A stretch of 23,750 nucleotides of DNA from Nitrososphaerota archaeon (GCA_013288145.1 JABDCJ010000042.1:1-23750); one strand, 5' to 3'. Positions 7,949 to 15,972 are shown, counted from the stretch's first letter. Numbers and translations are program-made. Notes: generated by a model not told the origin, from the letters alone.

Positions 7949-8164
7949 GTGAGGATGCGTCTACCTTTTCTCCCATCATCAAGAATTTCATTTTCGGCAG
8001 TTTGCGGAGATAGTTTCGGCATTGTGTTGAGAAATCGGGGTTCAGCCAGAATCGTAGACGATATCTACGGAGTCTTGACATCGCATGAGGCGAGAGAAGT
8101 ACAGGAAGAGATTCGCGTTTTCCAGGATAATCTTGTTTCCGACTTTGAAATGTGTCTGAGATGA
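7949..8164 (+). CDS. possible small hypothetical protein
   Basis: A 71-residue frame with GTG start at 7949. Its second half (SARIVDDIYGVLTSHEAREV and onward) is charged and helix-prone, as in a real soluble protein; the first part is less convincing. There is no ribosome binding site or clear TATA box and the family is not recognised. It may be the tail of a decayed gene. The rest of 7843-8331 shows nothing further. Confidence 0.3.
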   Translation: MRMRLPFLPSSRISFSAVCGDSFGIVLRNRGSARIVDDIYGVLTSHEAREVQEEIRVFQDNLVSDFEMCLR

Positions 8165-8331
8165 ATCTACCAAGCGCTTATCCATATCTGAGCATATCTA
8201 CTAGTGGACTTTTATCTCACCGCCTAAAAATCTAGGATCCTAAGTGGAGCATCAACAAACTGGATCACAGATTCACTTTTCGGCTTCTGTCGCTTAATGC
8301 ATAATCGATTTAATTTGCAGAGAAACTTTGC

Positions 8332-9426
8332 TTGATTCAAGGAAATCTAAAATTGTCATCTGATACATCTTATGATGCAGATACCGTAGCAAGAATGGAC
8401 GAAATGGCAGAGAACGAAAAGATCGCAGCAATAATGCGAGCTGCAAGGCCGCAGGTCTCCGTCATCGGAGTCGGCGGAGCAGGCTGCAACATTGTTTCGT
8501 GGGTCAAGGAGAAAAAAGGTGGAATCTCGGGAGCAAAACTGATCGCTGCAAACACTGATGCAACTCACTTGAGCATCGTCAAAGCAGACAGGAGAATCCT
8601 GCTCGGCGAGAAGACAACCCGCGGAATGGGAGCTGGTGGTTATGCAGAGAGAGGCGCAGAAGCAGCTCGCGAATCAATCGAGCAGATCAAGAAAGATACC
8701 ACTGGTTCTAACATAGTTTACGTTGCAACTGGACTTGGAGGAGGAACCGGAACAGGAGCTTCGTGGGTCATCGCAAGCGCGCTGCGACCGTTCGGTGCTC
8801 TAATGATCGGAGTCGTTACTCTTCCGTTCGCAGTTGAAAGATTCAGATTCCAGAGCGCGAAGGATGGACTACAAAAATTGAAGAGCTACTGCGACACAGT
8901 CGTTGTTATTGACAACAACCGCCTCGCCAAAGTAGCTGGTGACCTTCCATTGAAGGAAGCACTCGGCGTTGCAAACGAGCTCGTCGGTGAATTCGTGAAA
9001 GGAATTACCGAGACAATCACGACAGCCAGTTTGATCAACATCGACTTTGCTGACTTGAGAGCAATCATGGAGAAGCGTGGAATTGCAGCGATCGGAGTAG
9101 GTGAAGCTTCCGGCGATTCAAGAGTAGAGCGCGCGGTCCAGATGGCACTCGATGCGCAGCTGTTGGACATCAAAGACTCGACGAAAGCTTTCGGAGTCCT
9201 GATCCACGTTTCAGGTGGTGACGACATCACACTGGATGAAGTTACCCAGGCTGGAGAGATGATCACGAGATCACTTCCAGCAAAGGCACGCGTTGTCTGG
9301 GGAGCAAGAGTTGATGCATCACTGCAGGGCAAGGTAAGGGTCATGGTCGTTCTCACCGGAGTCGAGAGCACTTTCGCAACTGAAAAGAGCGGCTCAATCT
9401 CCAGGATGATTCGATCAAGATCTTAG
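8332..9426 (+). CDS. ftsZ: tubulin-like GTPase FtsZ
   Basis: A 364-residue FtsZ. Seen: the first Rossmann strand and glycine loop VIGVGGAGCN at 44-53, NTDATHL at 74-80, RGMGAGGYAERG near 97-108, and the tubulin signature GGGTGTG at 136-142. The synergy-loop motif NIDFADLRAIM, with the acidic residues needed for GTP hydrolysis across the subunit interface, is intact. The GTPase core and C-terminal domain are complete, but the tail after VVLTGVEST is very short (under 25 residues), with no obvious membrane-anchor peptide. The start is uncertain: TTG at 8332 (leaderless from CATAATC near 8300) or ATG at 8395, giving 343 residues. By family it polymerises with GTP. In many Nitrososphaerota division relies on Cdv/ESCRT, so its role here is open. 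Confidence 0.93.
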   Translation: MIQGNLKLSSDTSYDADTVARMDEMAENEKIAAIMRAARPQVSVIGVGGAGCNIVSWVKEKKGGISGAKLIAANTDATHLSIVKADRRILLGEKTTRGMGAGGYAERGAEAARESIEQIKKDTTGSNIVYVATGLGGGTGTGASWVIASALRPFGALMIGVVTLPFAVERFRFQSAKDGLQKLKSYCDTVVVIDNNRLAKVAGDLPLKEALGVANELVGEFVKGITETITTASLINIDFADLRAIMEKRGIAAIGVGEASGDSRVERAVQMALDAQLLDIKDSTKAFGVLIHVSGGDDITLDEVTQAGEMITRSLPAKARVVWGARVDASLQGKVRVMVVLTGVESTFATEKSGSISRMIRSRS

Positions 9427-9446
9427 ATCGGAAAAGAGAGAATCCA

Positions 9447-9487
9447 GGGGACGTCCTCGCGGACGCTCTCCACATTCTTTGTTTTTC
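9447..9487 (+). terminator. hairpin terminator after ftsZ
   Basis: GGGGA-CGTCC (9447-9456), loop TCGC, GGACG (9461-9465), one unpaired C, then TCTCC (9467-9471): a roughly 10-pair stem with one bulge. It is followed by a T-rich stretch (TTCTTTGTTTTT) at 9475-9486. It lies 20 bases after the ftsZ stop. Confidence 0.65.
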
Positions 9488-9569
9488 ATAATGATCCGCG
9501 TCGCCCGTTTTCGATTCTCTTCGATAGAGTCGATTCTGCTAGAAAAAAAGAGATGTTTTAGATTTCCAA

Positions 9570-10097
9570 ATGCTTGAGGAGAACAAAGAGGAAAACGGGA
9601 TGGCGCCATCATCTGCACGTTCACCGGCATGGGAGAGAATCGAGTCCTGGCTCGAGTCTGAAGGGATTTCCTTTGAAACGATTAGTGACTTTAACTCAAA
9701 CTTCCATATCGCCGCGAACATGAAAAACGTGCAGGTTCACGTTAGCGAGCCGAAGGTCAGGCGCGGTGTACTTGCAGTTCAGGCGGTAGTATCGCTGGAC
9801 GACCAGCAGGTCTGGAAGGCAGAAAAGATCAGCAAGGTGGATCTGCATACGATCTTCATTTCGCTGTTCGAGAAACTGGATCGCACGGAATACCACTTTA
9901 TGATGCAGGAGGATTTCTTCTCCAAAAGCTGGCTTCGCATACAGCGGACGCTTTACATCGAGGATCTTACCAGGACCAGACTTCTCTCGGAAATGAAGAA
10001 TCTTAACTTAAAATTTGTTAACGTGAGCTACGAGTTGAATGAGGCGCTTGATAATGCTCTGAAATCAGGGCAGAAAGAAGAAACGATCTACTCATAG
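9570..10097 (+). CDS. conserved archaeal protein, possibly DUF2299-like
   Basis: A 175-residue soluble protein, ATG start at 9570. After a charged N-terminus (1-20) comes a helix WERIESWLESEGI, then beta strands (NFHIAANMKNVQVHV and RGVLAVQAVVSL), then a helix near HTIFISLFEKL. The C-terminus is helical and polar. This alpha-beta layout, with a leading I-x-x-W-L-x-x-E-G helix, recalls archaeal DUF2299/chaperone-like proteins. That is a family impression, not a search result. It follows ftsZ on the same strand, but a terminator lies between them, so co-transcription is doubtful. Function unknown. Confidence 0.75.
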   Translation: MLEENKEENGMAPSSARSPAWERIESWLESEGISFETISDFNSNFHIAANMKNVQVHVSEPKVRRGVLAVQAVVSLDDQQVWKAEKISKVDLHTIFISLFEKLDRTEYHFMMQEDFFSKSWLRIQRTLYIEDLTRTRLLSEMKNLNLKFVNVSYELNEALDNALKSGQKEETIYS

Positions 10098-10248
10098 ACG
10101 CTCCGTTAATTGAAACTAGTTTGTGCTCAAATAGAGGCCCACCCTGAATTCTTTGCAAAAACGATCCAAGTGTTATGTACTTACGCCTTTAGGAAAAAAA
10201 TCGAAGCAAGTATGATCGGGGAGCTATGCACGTGCCACACGTCAAATG

Positions 10249-11076
10249 CTAGGGCGCGTTAAATCCCAATGGAGGAAGTATTAGAAAAGTCGAGCCAGTA
10301 CAGAGATTGGGATAGACTCCGCCGCACAAAGTTCCATCTGTCAAATCTATTTGAACTGGGAATTGATTTGAAGGAGCAGAGATTAGTATGCTGAAGTAGG
10401 CACGTTCGCCCGGCGTCAATCCGGTTCCAATAGTGCCAGTCTGCGGGGTTGAGGTCGCTGCAGAAGAAGATGAAGCATTAGTAACTATGGATGGGTTTGG
10501 TCCTATCACGCCAGAAAAGAGACCGGCGTTTCCTGGTTGACCTCCTCCGCTGTAGAGAACAGATAGCGTTAGGTTGTAGTTGTATCCGCTACCGAATTGA
10601 GTACTTTGGCTACTAACCATGGTGAAATCGACAACTGCGACGTTAAAGTTGCCTGCTTCCACACTATCAATAGCTATGCTATACTTTGATGGAACCGATG
10701 TCAGTGTTACAGTTGCCTGAAGGCTGGTGCTACTCCTTGAGGCAGAAATAACACTTTGCGATATGGAAACTGAAAATCCGGACGTGGTTGTTACTTGCGA
10801 GGATGTGCTAGTCAATGAGACAAGAGGAAGCGAATATAACGTCACTACAACGATTATCGCTATCAATGCGACGACGCCGATGACGATCGCTAACAAAATC
10901 GTTTTGGACCTGCGCCCGAAGAATCTACTTGGTGTATTCGAGGGTGAAGAAGGAAGAGAATATGAAGCAGCTTGTTCCTTTGGGTTCCCGTCGTTGTTGA
11001 CACTTAATGGCTCGCCACAGCTCGAACAAAACAAACTGGCTCCATCATTAGCTTCGCCACATGTTGGACACTGAAT
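10249..11076 (-). CDS. double-CxxC zinc-ribbon protein with one TM helix and an exported domain
   Basis: The first ATG/GTG/TTG-type start is TTG at 11034 (261 residues), but that cuts a zinc ribbon in half. In frame just upstream is QCPTCGEANDGASLF, giving CPTCG-x(n)-CSSCG, the usual four-Cys zinc ribbon at a protein N-terminus. Between the in-frame TGA (11089-11091) and that motif there is no ATG, GTG or TTG; the only plausible initiator is ATT at 11074-11076, giving about 275 residues. After a Ser/Pro linker comes one TM helix (TILLAIVIGVVALIAIIVVV), then a Ser/Thr-rich beta domain of about 190 residues, presumably outside, ending with a Cys pair (CGGVYPNLC). The predicted topology is zinc ribbon inside, ectodomain outside. 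The function is unknown; it could be an envelope sensor or a surface protein. Confidence 0.75.
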   Translation of the reverse strand: MQCPTCGEANDGASLFCSSCGEPLSVNNDGNPKEQAASYSLPSSPSNTPSRFFGRRSKTILLAIVIGVVALIAIIVVVTLYSLPLVSLTSTSSQVTTTSGFSVSISQSVISASRSSTSLQATVTLTSVPSKYSIAIDSVEAGNFNVAVVDFTMVSSQSTQFGSGYNYNLTLSVLYSGGGQPGNAGLFSGVIGPNPSIVTNASSSSAATSTPQTGTIGTGLTPGERAYFSILISAPSNQFPVQIDLTDGTLCGGVYPNLCTGSTFLILPPLGFNAP

Positions 11077-11190
11077 GGTCGCTTTAGCTCAACCTTTGAC
11101 TTTTGCTTCGAAGAACTGGATTAATAAGCGAAAAAAGCTTGAGTCTCCGTGACCCGCTAAAAGGACTCCGCACCTCCGGCGACGGCAAAG

Positions 11191-11283
11191 ATGGAGCTAG
11201 AGGTAACAACAGTCGAGAAGCACAACCTGATAAAAAGTGTTGAGAATCTGAAAATGCAGAGAAATCAGCTACTAGAGATTTAG
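11191..11283 (+). CDS. possible 30-residue peptide
   Basis: ATG at 11191 to TAG at 11281-11283. The product (MELEVTTVEKHNLIKSVENL then ten more residues) is charged and heptad-like, as in a coiled coil, and may be a micro-protein or a gene remnant. No ribosome binding site is evident. The remainder of 11077-11598 holds no other convincing frame. Confidence 0.2.
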   Translation: MELEVTTVEKHNLIKSVENLKMQRNQLLEI

Positions 11284-11551
11284 CTAAGCAAGATAATTCC
11301 CTCTCAGTTCTCACACGATTGGCGGAGGCTAAAACGCGGCAGGTGCTGAGCCAAACTGACTGGCGAAAGTTAATCGCGGTTTTTCTCCAAAAATGGTTCT
11401 ATGAAACAATTTGACAGTTTCGAGACTCATTCTAATCTGAAAGGTTTTCACTCTATAATTTCACATCGTATCTTTCTGCAAGAAATTCTCTGGTTGTGGA
11501 CAATTTTTCAATTCTTTTCACAACTTAGAGCTTAATGAGCGTGAATAGACG

Positions 11552-11559
11552 TAAATAAT
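11552..11559 (+). promoter_or_regulatory. TATA-like box of the Ig-like repeat protein gene
   Basis: TAAATAAT about 43 bases before the TTG at 11599. It predicts a start of transcription near 11582 and a leader of about 17 bases. Confidence 0.4.
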
Positions 11560-11598
11560 TCGCCCCACGTAATCTCGGACTAATCGGTCTGAATATAG

Positions 11599-12495
11599 TT
11601 GATATCACTAATTACGTCCCGACGAAAAATGCTTGTTGCCCTAACTGTAGCAGCGCTGTTTTCTAGCTCAATGTTCGTTTCTGCGATGTTACTTACGCCA
11701 TCATTTGGATTCTCAAATGGCCCATTTTCCACTTCCTCCCCCAAAGTTATTCTTCGTCCTTTTCAGACCGCTCCTGGCAAAAATGTGAAAGTAACCGGCA
11801 TCAACTTTACGCCAAATTCTGCGATCACAATATCATTCGCTGGTGGAAGTATCGGGAGCACTCAATCTAACTCCACGGGAGGCTTTTCCACTCTCTTTGC
11901 AGTCCCAATTAGCATTCAAAACGGTCTATATCCGGTTGGCGCTACTGACGCTCTTGGAGTAACAGCACTAGCTGCGTTGAATGTCACGCTTTCTCCGAAG
12001 ATAGCACTTACCGCAACCAGTCATATTGTGGGAGGATCTGTCTCGATCAGCGGTAGTGGATTCCCGCCGACTTCAAGCGTCCAAGTCTACTTTGGGTCGT
12101 TCCTTGAAACAATAACTAGCACCAATGCCACGGGCGGTTTTTCTACGTCCTTCAAAGTCCCAGTAGTACCGAATTCAATTTACATTGTTGAAGCGATCTC
12201 AGGAGCTTATTTTAGTACGAAGAGTTTTCCTGTTTCGGCGCACTTGACCGCGACACCTTCAAGTCCGGTCCCTGTGGGATCTACGATTACAGTTTCTGGT
12301 ACTGGGTTCTCGGCAAACACTCAGGTTTCTTTTAACATGGGAAGCATTATGATAAGTACAAAGGCAACGACTTTGGCGGATGGTACATTCTCGATTGGAA
12401 TTATAGTTCCTAACGTACCAAAAGGACAACACATTTTGGCTGCATCAGATCAGAGCTATAATACAGCCCAAGTCCGAGTCTCGGTTTCAAACTAG
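11599..12495 (+). CDS. secreted protein with three Ig-like (IPT/TIG-type) repeats
   Basis: A 298-residue exported protein. TTG at 11599 gives a signal peptide with a basic n-region (TSRRK) and a hydrophobic core (MLVALTVAALFSSSMFVSA). ATG at 11629 would lose that charge, so 11599 is preferred. The mature part has three repeats of about 80 residues, near 48-130, 131-210 and 213-298. Each begins with a strand, then P-G/G-G-x-V-x-(V/I)-S/T-G-x-(N/G)-F, then S/T-x-V-x-(I/V)-x-F, then T-x-GGFSTxFxVP, or the related ADGTFSIGIIVP in the third. This is the pattern of bacterial-type Ig-like/IPT folds in adhesins and S-layer-linked proteins. No anchor is seen at the C-terminus. Likely surface or extracellular; the ligand is unknown. 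Confidence 0.8.
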   Translation: MISLITSRRKMLVALTVAALFSSSMFVSAMLLTPSFGFSNGPFSTSSPKVILRPFQTAPGKNVKVTGINFTPNSAITISFAGGSIGSTQSNSTGGFSTLFAVPISIQNGLYPVGATDALGVTALAALNVTLSPKIALTATSHIVGGSVSISGSGFPPTSSVQVYFGSFLETITSTNATGGFSTSFKVPVVPNSIYIVEAISGAYFSTKSFPVSAHLTATPSSPVPVGSTITVSGTGFSANTQVSFNMGSIMISTKATTLADGTFSIGIIVPNVPKGQHILAASDQSYNTAQVRVSVSN

Positions 12496-12568
12496 AATGA
12501 GAATAACGTATTTAGTTTTCCAGCCAAGGGCCAGTTCATTTCTTGTGAATTCTGCGGTTCACGAATGA

Positions 12569-12832
12569 TTGCCGATGGGTGCTCTCGCGCTATTGCCCGA
12601 CGCCCCCCTCGTGGTGCATCCTTGCTCCTTCTCCTTCGCCAAGAAGAAACAGGATCAAAACACAGAGACTCAGCCCCCCGTTAGATCAAATGTGTACGCT
12701 GTCTCCACACAGCTTAGTTACGCCTGGAAACGCTCAGAATTGGAAACGATAAACGAATTTCATCGAGCCCATGGATGGGGAATTTTTCAAACCTCAGTTC
12801 ATGATCGGATTATCTACTCTGGCCTAAAATAA
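12569..12832 (+). CDS. possible small hypothetical protein
   Basis: An 87-residue frame with TTG start at 12569. The C-terminal 45 residues (with YAWKRSELETINEFHRAHGW) look like ordinary protein; the N-terminus is Pro/Ala-rich and less so. It may be the end of a decayed gene. No motif, ribosome binding site or family is recognised, and nothing else is seen in 12496-12881. Confidence 0.3.
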   Translation: MPMGALALLPDAPLVVHPCSFSFAKKKQDQNTETQPPVRSNVYAVSTQLSYAWKRSELETINEFHRAHGWGIFQTSVHDRIIYSGLK

Positions 12833-12881
12833 ATCCCGCACGATAAACAAAATCTGACCTCTAATCATTTGATAACAAATC

Positions 12882-14162
12882 CTATGATTCTGTTGCAAAG
12901 TACACCTGATTATTGAGAGAAGATGTCACATTCACCCATGCAATAACGGCTGTATTCCCAAACGAAGCAATTGATTGCGTTGCGATATCACTTTCTGCCA
13001 AGGATTGGCCCAAAGATATTGGAGCTGACCAAGTTGTTCCATTGTTAGTACTTTCAGAAACAACCGACACCCAAGTACTAGTCGATAAGGTGCCTGTCTT
13101 TTGATACCAAGCTATGAAAGCATGATTATCAGAAACTGCTACGTTTACTGGCCAAGAATTATCTCGTCCGGCAACTCCTATTGCCACTGGTGCATTCCAG
13201 GTGACTCCAGAGTTGTTTGATACGGCCACATACTCTTGTGAATTTGCGGATCCGGGAAAAGTCCTATATGCAATGTATTCATTTGTCCCAGATATTGCCG
13301 TCATTGGCGACCATGCATCCGGAGTAGCTGTTGATATCGATTTCTTTGTAAATGATATGCCTGAATTTGTTGATACTTCCGCATTGACTACACTATTATT
13401 TCCTTTTGTTTCCCATGCCACTAATACACTTGATCCTGAAGCAGAAACCCATGGTTCTGCACCACCAGAAGCCGAAACATGCGTCCAAGTTGCTCCGTTA
13501 TCGTGCGTCACTGCAATCGCGGTTGTTGATCTTGACGATGTATCAGCAATCGCGTAAGCACTAGATCCGTAAGCTGCTATCTGTGGTTCAGGCCCCGAGG
13601 CATATTGCAAAGGCGTAGTCCATGATAACCCGTTATTAGTCGAAGAAACTACACAAGAATGCGTACCACAGTTATAAGCAATGTACACATCGTTTCCGTA
13701 AGATGCAATCGTTGGAGTTATGCTAGCTTGACTCTGATTGTTATCCACAATTATCGGCGTAGAGAATGTTGCCCCATCATCAGAACTAGCCGTAAAATAA
13801 ATCTGTTGTACACTGTTTAGAGACTGTGACCAAGTAATATACACAAAGCTTCCATTCACTGACATTAACGGAAAATCTGCCGTTCCACCTTTCAAACTAA
13901 CTCGAATCACTGATCCAAAAGTGATCCCGCCATCAATGCTGTGTCTGAACATAATTCCGTGACTTGCCTCACTCCAAGCCACATAAATATTGTAACCCGC
14001 ACTCTGAACATTTGGAAATGTAGCATTATTCGCATCGTTGCTCAAATTCACTCCATTTGCAGAGGAAAACCCTGTTACATTATTGGAAAGCATGCCAACT
14101 AAAAGTAAAACTACGGCTGCTCCCATCATTCCTTTTACTAAACTTTGATTCACGTCCACCAC
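12882..14162 (-). CDS. secreted beta-propeller (sialidase/BNR-like) protein A
   Basis: A 426-residue exported protein: signal peptide or N-terminal anchor at about 9-30 (VKGMMGAAVVLLLVGMLSNN), then repeated blades. Each blade has a VYIAW-type strand and an Asp-box-like turn such as SIDGGITF, SSDDGATFS, STNNGLSW, THDNGATW, STNSGISF, SNNSGVTWN or STNNGTTWS. At least seven such turns are visible, consistent with a six- or seven-bladed BNR/sialidase-like propeller. Catalytic sialidase residues cannot be verified. The start is GTG at 14162; GTGs follow two and four codons in. It is a paralogue of the protein at 16007-17350. An unusual cluster of TTCTCT elements lies upstream (14184-14397). Confidence 0.8.
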   Translation of the reverse strand: MVDVNQSLVKGMMGAAVVLLLVGMLSNNVTGFSSANGVNLSNDANNATFPNVQSAGYNIYVAWSEASHGIMFRHSIDGGITFGSVIRVSLKGGTADFPLMSVNGSFVYITWSQSLNSVQQIYFTASSDDGATFSTPIIVDNNQSQASITPTIASYGNDVYIAYNCGTHSCVVSSTNNGLSWTTPLQYASGPEPQIAAYGSSAYAIADTSSRSTTAIAVTHDNGATWTHVSASGGAEPWVSASGSSVLVAWETKGNNSVVNAEVSTNSGISFTKKSISTATPDAWSPMTAISGTNEYIAYRTFPGSANSQEYVAVSNNSGVTWNAPVAIGVAGRDNSWPVNVAVSDNHAFIAWYQKTGTLSTSTWVSVVSESTNNGTTWSAPISLGQSLAESDIATQSIASFGNTAVIAWVNVTSSLNNQVYFATES

Positions 14163-14183
14163 TCTAATTTTTTATTCGATAAC

Positions 14184-14397
14184 TTCTCTAAGAGAATCTC
14201 TTCTCTCAATCTCAAATATCTTTTCATCTATGACTATTTTCGCAAACACCCCGAAGAGAATTCTCTCAAGATCGGCTTACATCAAAGGACAGTTCAAACT
14301 TATCTGTTAATTCTCTGAAGGGAGGGAAAAATCAGAGTCGGCTTTTAATTCTCTCACTTTACGACTGGCTAATCACGTTATCAAGTACTTTTTCTCT
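14184..14397. promoter_or_regulatory. cluster of TTCTCT/AGAGAA elements, probable operator array
   Basis: TTCTCT occurs at 14184, 14201, 14261, 14311, 14349 and 14392, and AGAGAA at 14191 and 14255. Two sites are perfect palindromes: TTCTCTAAGAGAA (14184-14196) and AGAGAATTCTCT (14255-14266). Three share the longer AATTCTCT. The array lies between the divergently placed propeller A gene (minus, from 14162) and a small plus-strand frame starting at 14407, so it could control both. Eight copies in about 215 bases is far above chance for a 6-mer. It looks like cooperative sites for a dimeric regulator. Confidence 0.6.
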
Positions 14398-14406
14398 AAG
14401 GAAAAA

Positions 14407-14541
14407 ATGAGGTTCAAAATCGCGTTCCTGAAATGTAAATATTTGCAAATAATCCAAATTGGCGAGTTAGGCAGAAAGGAATGTATCTCCCATTGTCTTC
14501 GGCTCTCCTACATTGTGTCTCTTGAGAATCGACCTGAATAG
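14407..14541 (+). CDS. possible 44-residue small protein
   Basis: ATG at 14407 directly preceded by AAGGAAAAA, a good ribosome binding site, immediately after the last TTCTCT element. The product is basic with three Cys (MRFKIAFLKCKYLQIIQIGE at the start). It is too short to place; it may be a small regulator divergent from propeller A or the start of a decayed winged-helix gene. Confidence 0.35.
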   Translation: MRFKIAFLKCKYLQIIQIGELGRKECISHCLRLSYIVSLENRPE

Positions 14542-14642
14542 TCTCCATTGCTCCTCGGCTAAGGTGAGCGATTGTGACCCGTTTCTCTGTCACAGTTCGG
14601 CATGGCCGGCTATCCTATGGCACTACTAGTCACCTAGAAGTT

Positions 14643-14861
14643 TCAAGCTGTCGTAGACCACACCCTAAATGCCTTTGATTGTTTTTCCGTTTGAACCTCT
14701 TCTTTCACGCGAACTTCGAGTAACGCGAACCATTCGCTCCCAAACACTGTAATAGTGGGCCTTCTCGTTCCCTGATTATTTTCGAGCGGCCGCGTCTGAC
14801 AGTGCTCAGACATAAGCAAAATCCTCGTATTCCTTTTGAGCACCTTGGATAAAAATATCAA
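14643..14861 (-). CDS. possible small hypothetical protein
   Basis: A frame of 72 codons from TTG at 14861. An internal ATG at 14813, with AGG about 10 bases upstream, would give 56 residues. Its centre (PTITVFGSEWFALLEVRVKE) looks like a strand-rich protein segment and codon use is ordinary. No family recognised; the coding status is uncertain. Confidence 0.3.
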   Translation of the reverse strand: MIFLSKVLKRNTRILLMSEHCQTRPLENNQGTRRPTITVFGSEWFALLEVRVKEEVQTEKQSKAFRVWSTTA

Positions 14862-14941
14862 AAACTAACTTTTGTCGTTAATTTGATTAGAGGAGAGCCC
14901 TGGTGACATACCATTGAGAAAAGTGAAGACGTGTAACGGGC

Positions 14942-15661
14942 TTAGTTCTCTTGCATAACTGTCAAGTAAAGTAGCACTAGATCATTCCATTCATCCCCGA
15001 CAGCAATAGTGTATGTTCCAACAGGAAACTTCTGAATAATCCAGCAATTCGCCTCGGTGTTATAGATCGTAGTCCCATTGTAATATGGGCAATTGTGTGC
15101 TGGGATTAAGTAACCATAGATTGGCATGAAAGTATCGGTTCCGCTATTCGATAGTTTCGTCGAATTTGCTAGAAAAGTGAAAGACGGTGCGCTCGACGCT
15201 ATTGGACATCCTGTTCCCATGTTTGGTTGCCAAAGGTTGAGCGGTGTGGCTTGAGAAATATTTGCTTTTGTGTAAACTCCTAGATACAATGAAGGGATCA
15301 CTAAACCTCCGCAAGGCGGAGTCTCGTAAGGCATTGCATATTTCCAAATCGAATTCAGTGTAATATTTTTGGAAGTGGGATTTGCAAAATAATATTCAAT
15401 ATTTAGGCCTTGTCCCGATCTTATTGTCGAGTCATTAGTTCTCAACACAAGTTGAAGCGATGAATTCCGATTGCCAGTCTCGGCAGCTGTGGATGAATTC
15501 TTCAGAATAATGGGTGTCGAGTAGGTTGTCGAAACCGCAGCGATTGAAGCTGAAGATGTAGAATATTCGACATAAAAACCAGCAACAGCTGCAATCCCAA
15601 TTACCAGTATGACGGATGCTATGGCAACGCTGGAGATTGCAGATCGAGTGCGGAATAGCAT
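14942..15661 (-). CDS. pilin-like, membrane-anchored surface protein
   Basis: With ATG at 15661 (GAGG about 10 bases upstream; an upstream TTG at 15724 is less likely) the product is about 239 residues. It starts MLFRTRSAISSVAIASVILV: a short basic leader, then a Ser/Ala/Val-rich hydrophobic helix. This resembles class III signals of archaeal type IV pilin-like proteins, though an ordinary signal anchor is possible. The exported part has strands, several N-x-S/T sites and five Cys (CGG, GTGC, HNCPYY, NCW regions) that could form disulfides. It lies between the two propeller paralogues, on the strand of propeller A. Function unknown. Confidence 0.7.
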   Translation of the reverse strand: MLFRTRSAISSVAIASVILVIGIAAVAGFYVEYSTSSASIAAVSTTYSTPIILKNSSTAAETGNRNSSLQLVLRTNDSTIRSGQGLNIEYYFANPTSKNITLNSIWKYAMPYETPPCGGLVIPSLYLGVYTKANISQATPLNLWQPNMGTGCPIASSAPSFTFLANSTKLSNSGTDTFMPIYGYLIPAHNCPYYNGTTIYNTEANCWIIQKFPVGTYTIAVGDEWNDLVLLYLTVMQEN

Positions 15662-15691
15662 GGGATGATCCCTCGACTTTAACCTGATCCC

Positions 15692-15707
15692 AACTATTTT
15701 TACTATC
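15692..15707 (-). promoter_or_regulatory. TATA-like region of the pilin-like gene
   Basis: On the minus strand GATAGTAAAAATAGTT, centred about 38 bases before the ATG at 15661. That leaves a leader of about 11 bases, matching the GAGG ribosome binding site. Confidence 0.4.
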
Positions 15708-15710
15708 TGT

Positions 15711-15968
15711 TTGAATCGGATCAAAGCATCGAAATATGGTGTCGATCAGACGATCCTTCTTTCTTTTCGAGGTGGTTTGTCGAATAGGCCACTCCTTAAT
15801 TATTGGGGGAAACCAAGTCTCGCCAATAGCTTTTGGGAAATAATGATCGAGGTAATTCATGATATTCCCCTTCGATTCGGCGAAGAAAGATATCATTTTC
15901 TGCGATTTTCAACATATACCTCACCTGCAATATGCTCGGAAATGGATATGTCTCACTTTTCGATATAG
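15711..15968. other. overlapping undecidable frames upstream of propeller B
   Basis: Two frames face each other here. The plus frame 15711-15968 has 85 codons. The minus frame has ATG at 15896 and runs on past 15435; its first 65 codons, containing NYLDHYFPKAIGETWF, look protein-like. Neither has a motif or ribosome binding site. The minus frame would overlap the pilin-like gene, so at most one is real, possibly a remnant. Confidence 0.2.
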
Positions 15969-15972
15969 CACG

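Noticed and set aside
8886..9371. 161-codon minus-strand frame inside ftsZ
   Set aside because: It is the antisense shadow of a strongly coding gene with all FtsZ motifs on the plus strand; its Ser/Thr/Ala-rich product is typical of antisense translation.
11084..11314. 76-codon minus-strand frame upstream of the zinc-ribbon gene
   Set aside because: Leu/Ser/Pro-rich, no motif, and it covers the likely promoter (TTATTAAT near 11118-11130) of the zinc-ribbon gene.
13201..13557. 118-codon plus-strand frame inside propeller A
   Set aside because: Antisense of the repeat-containing propeller gene; no start signals.
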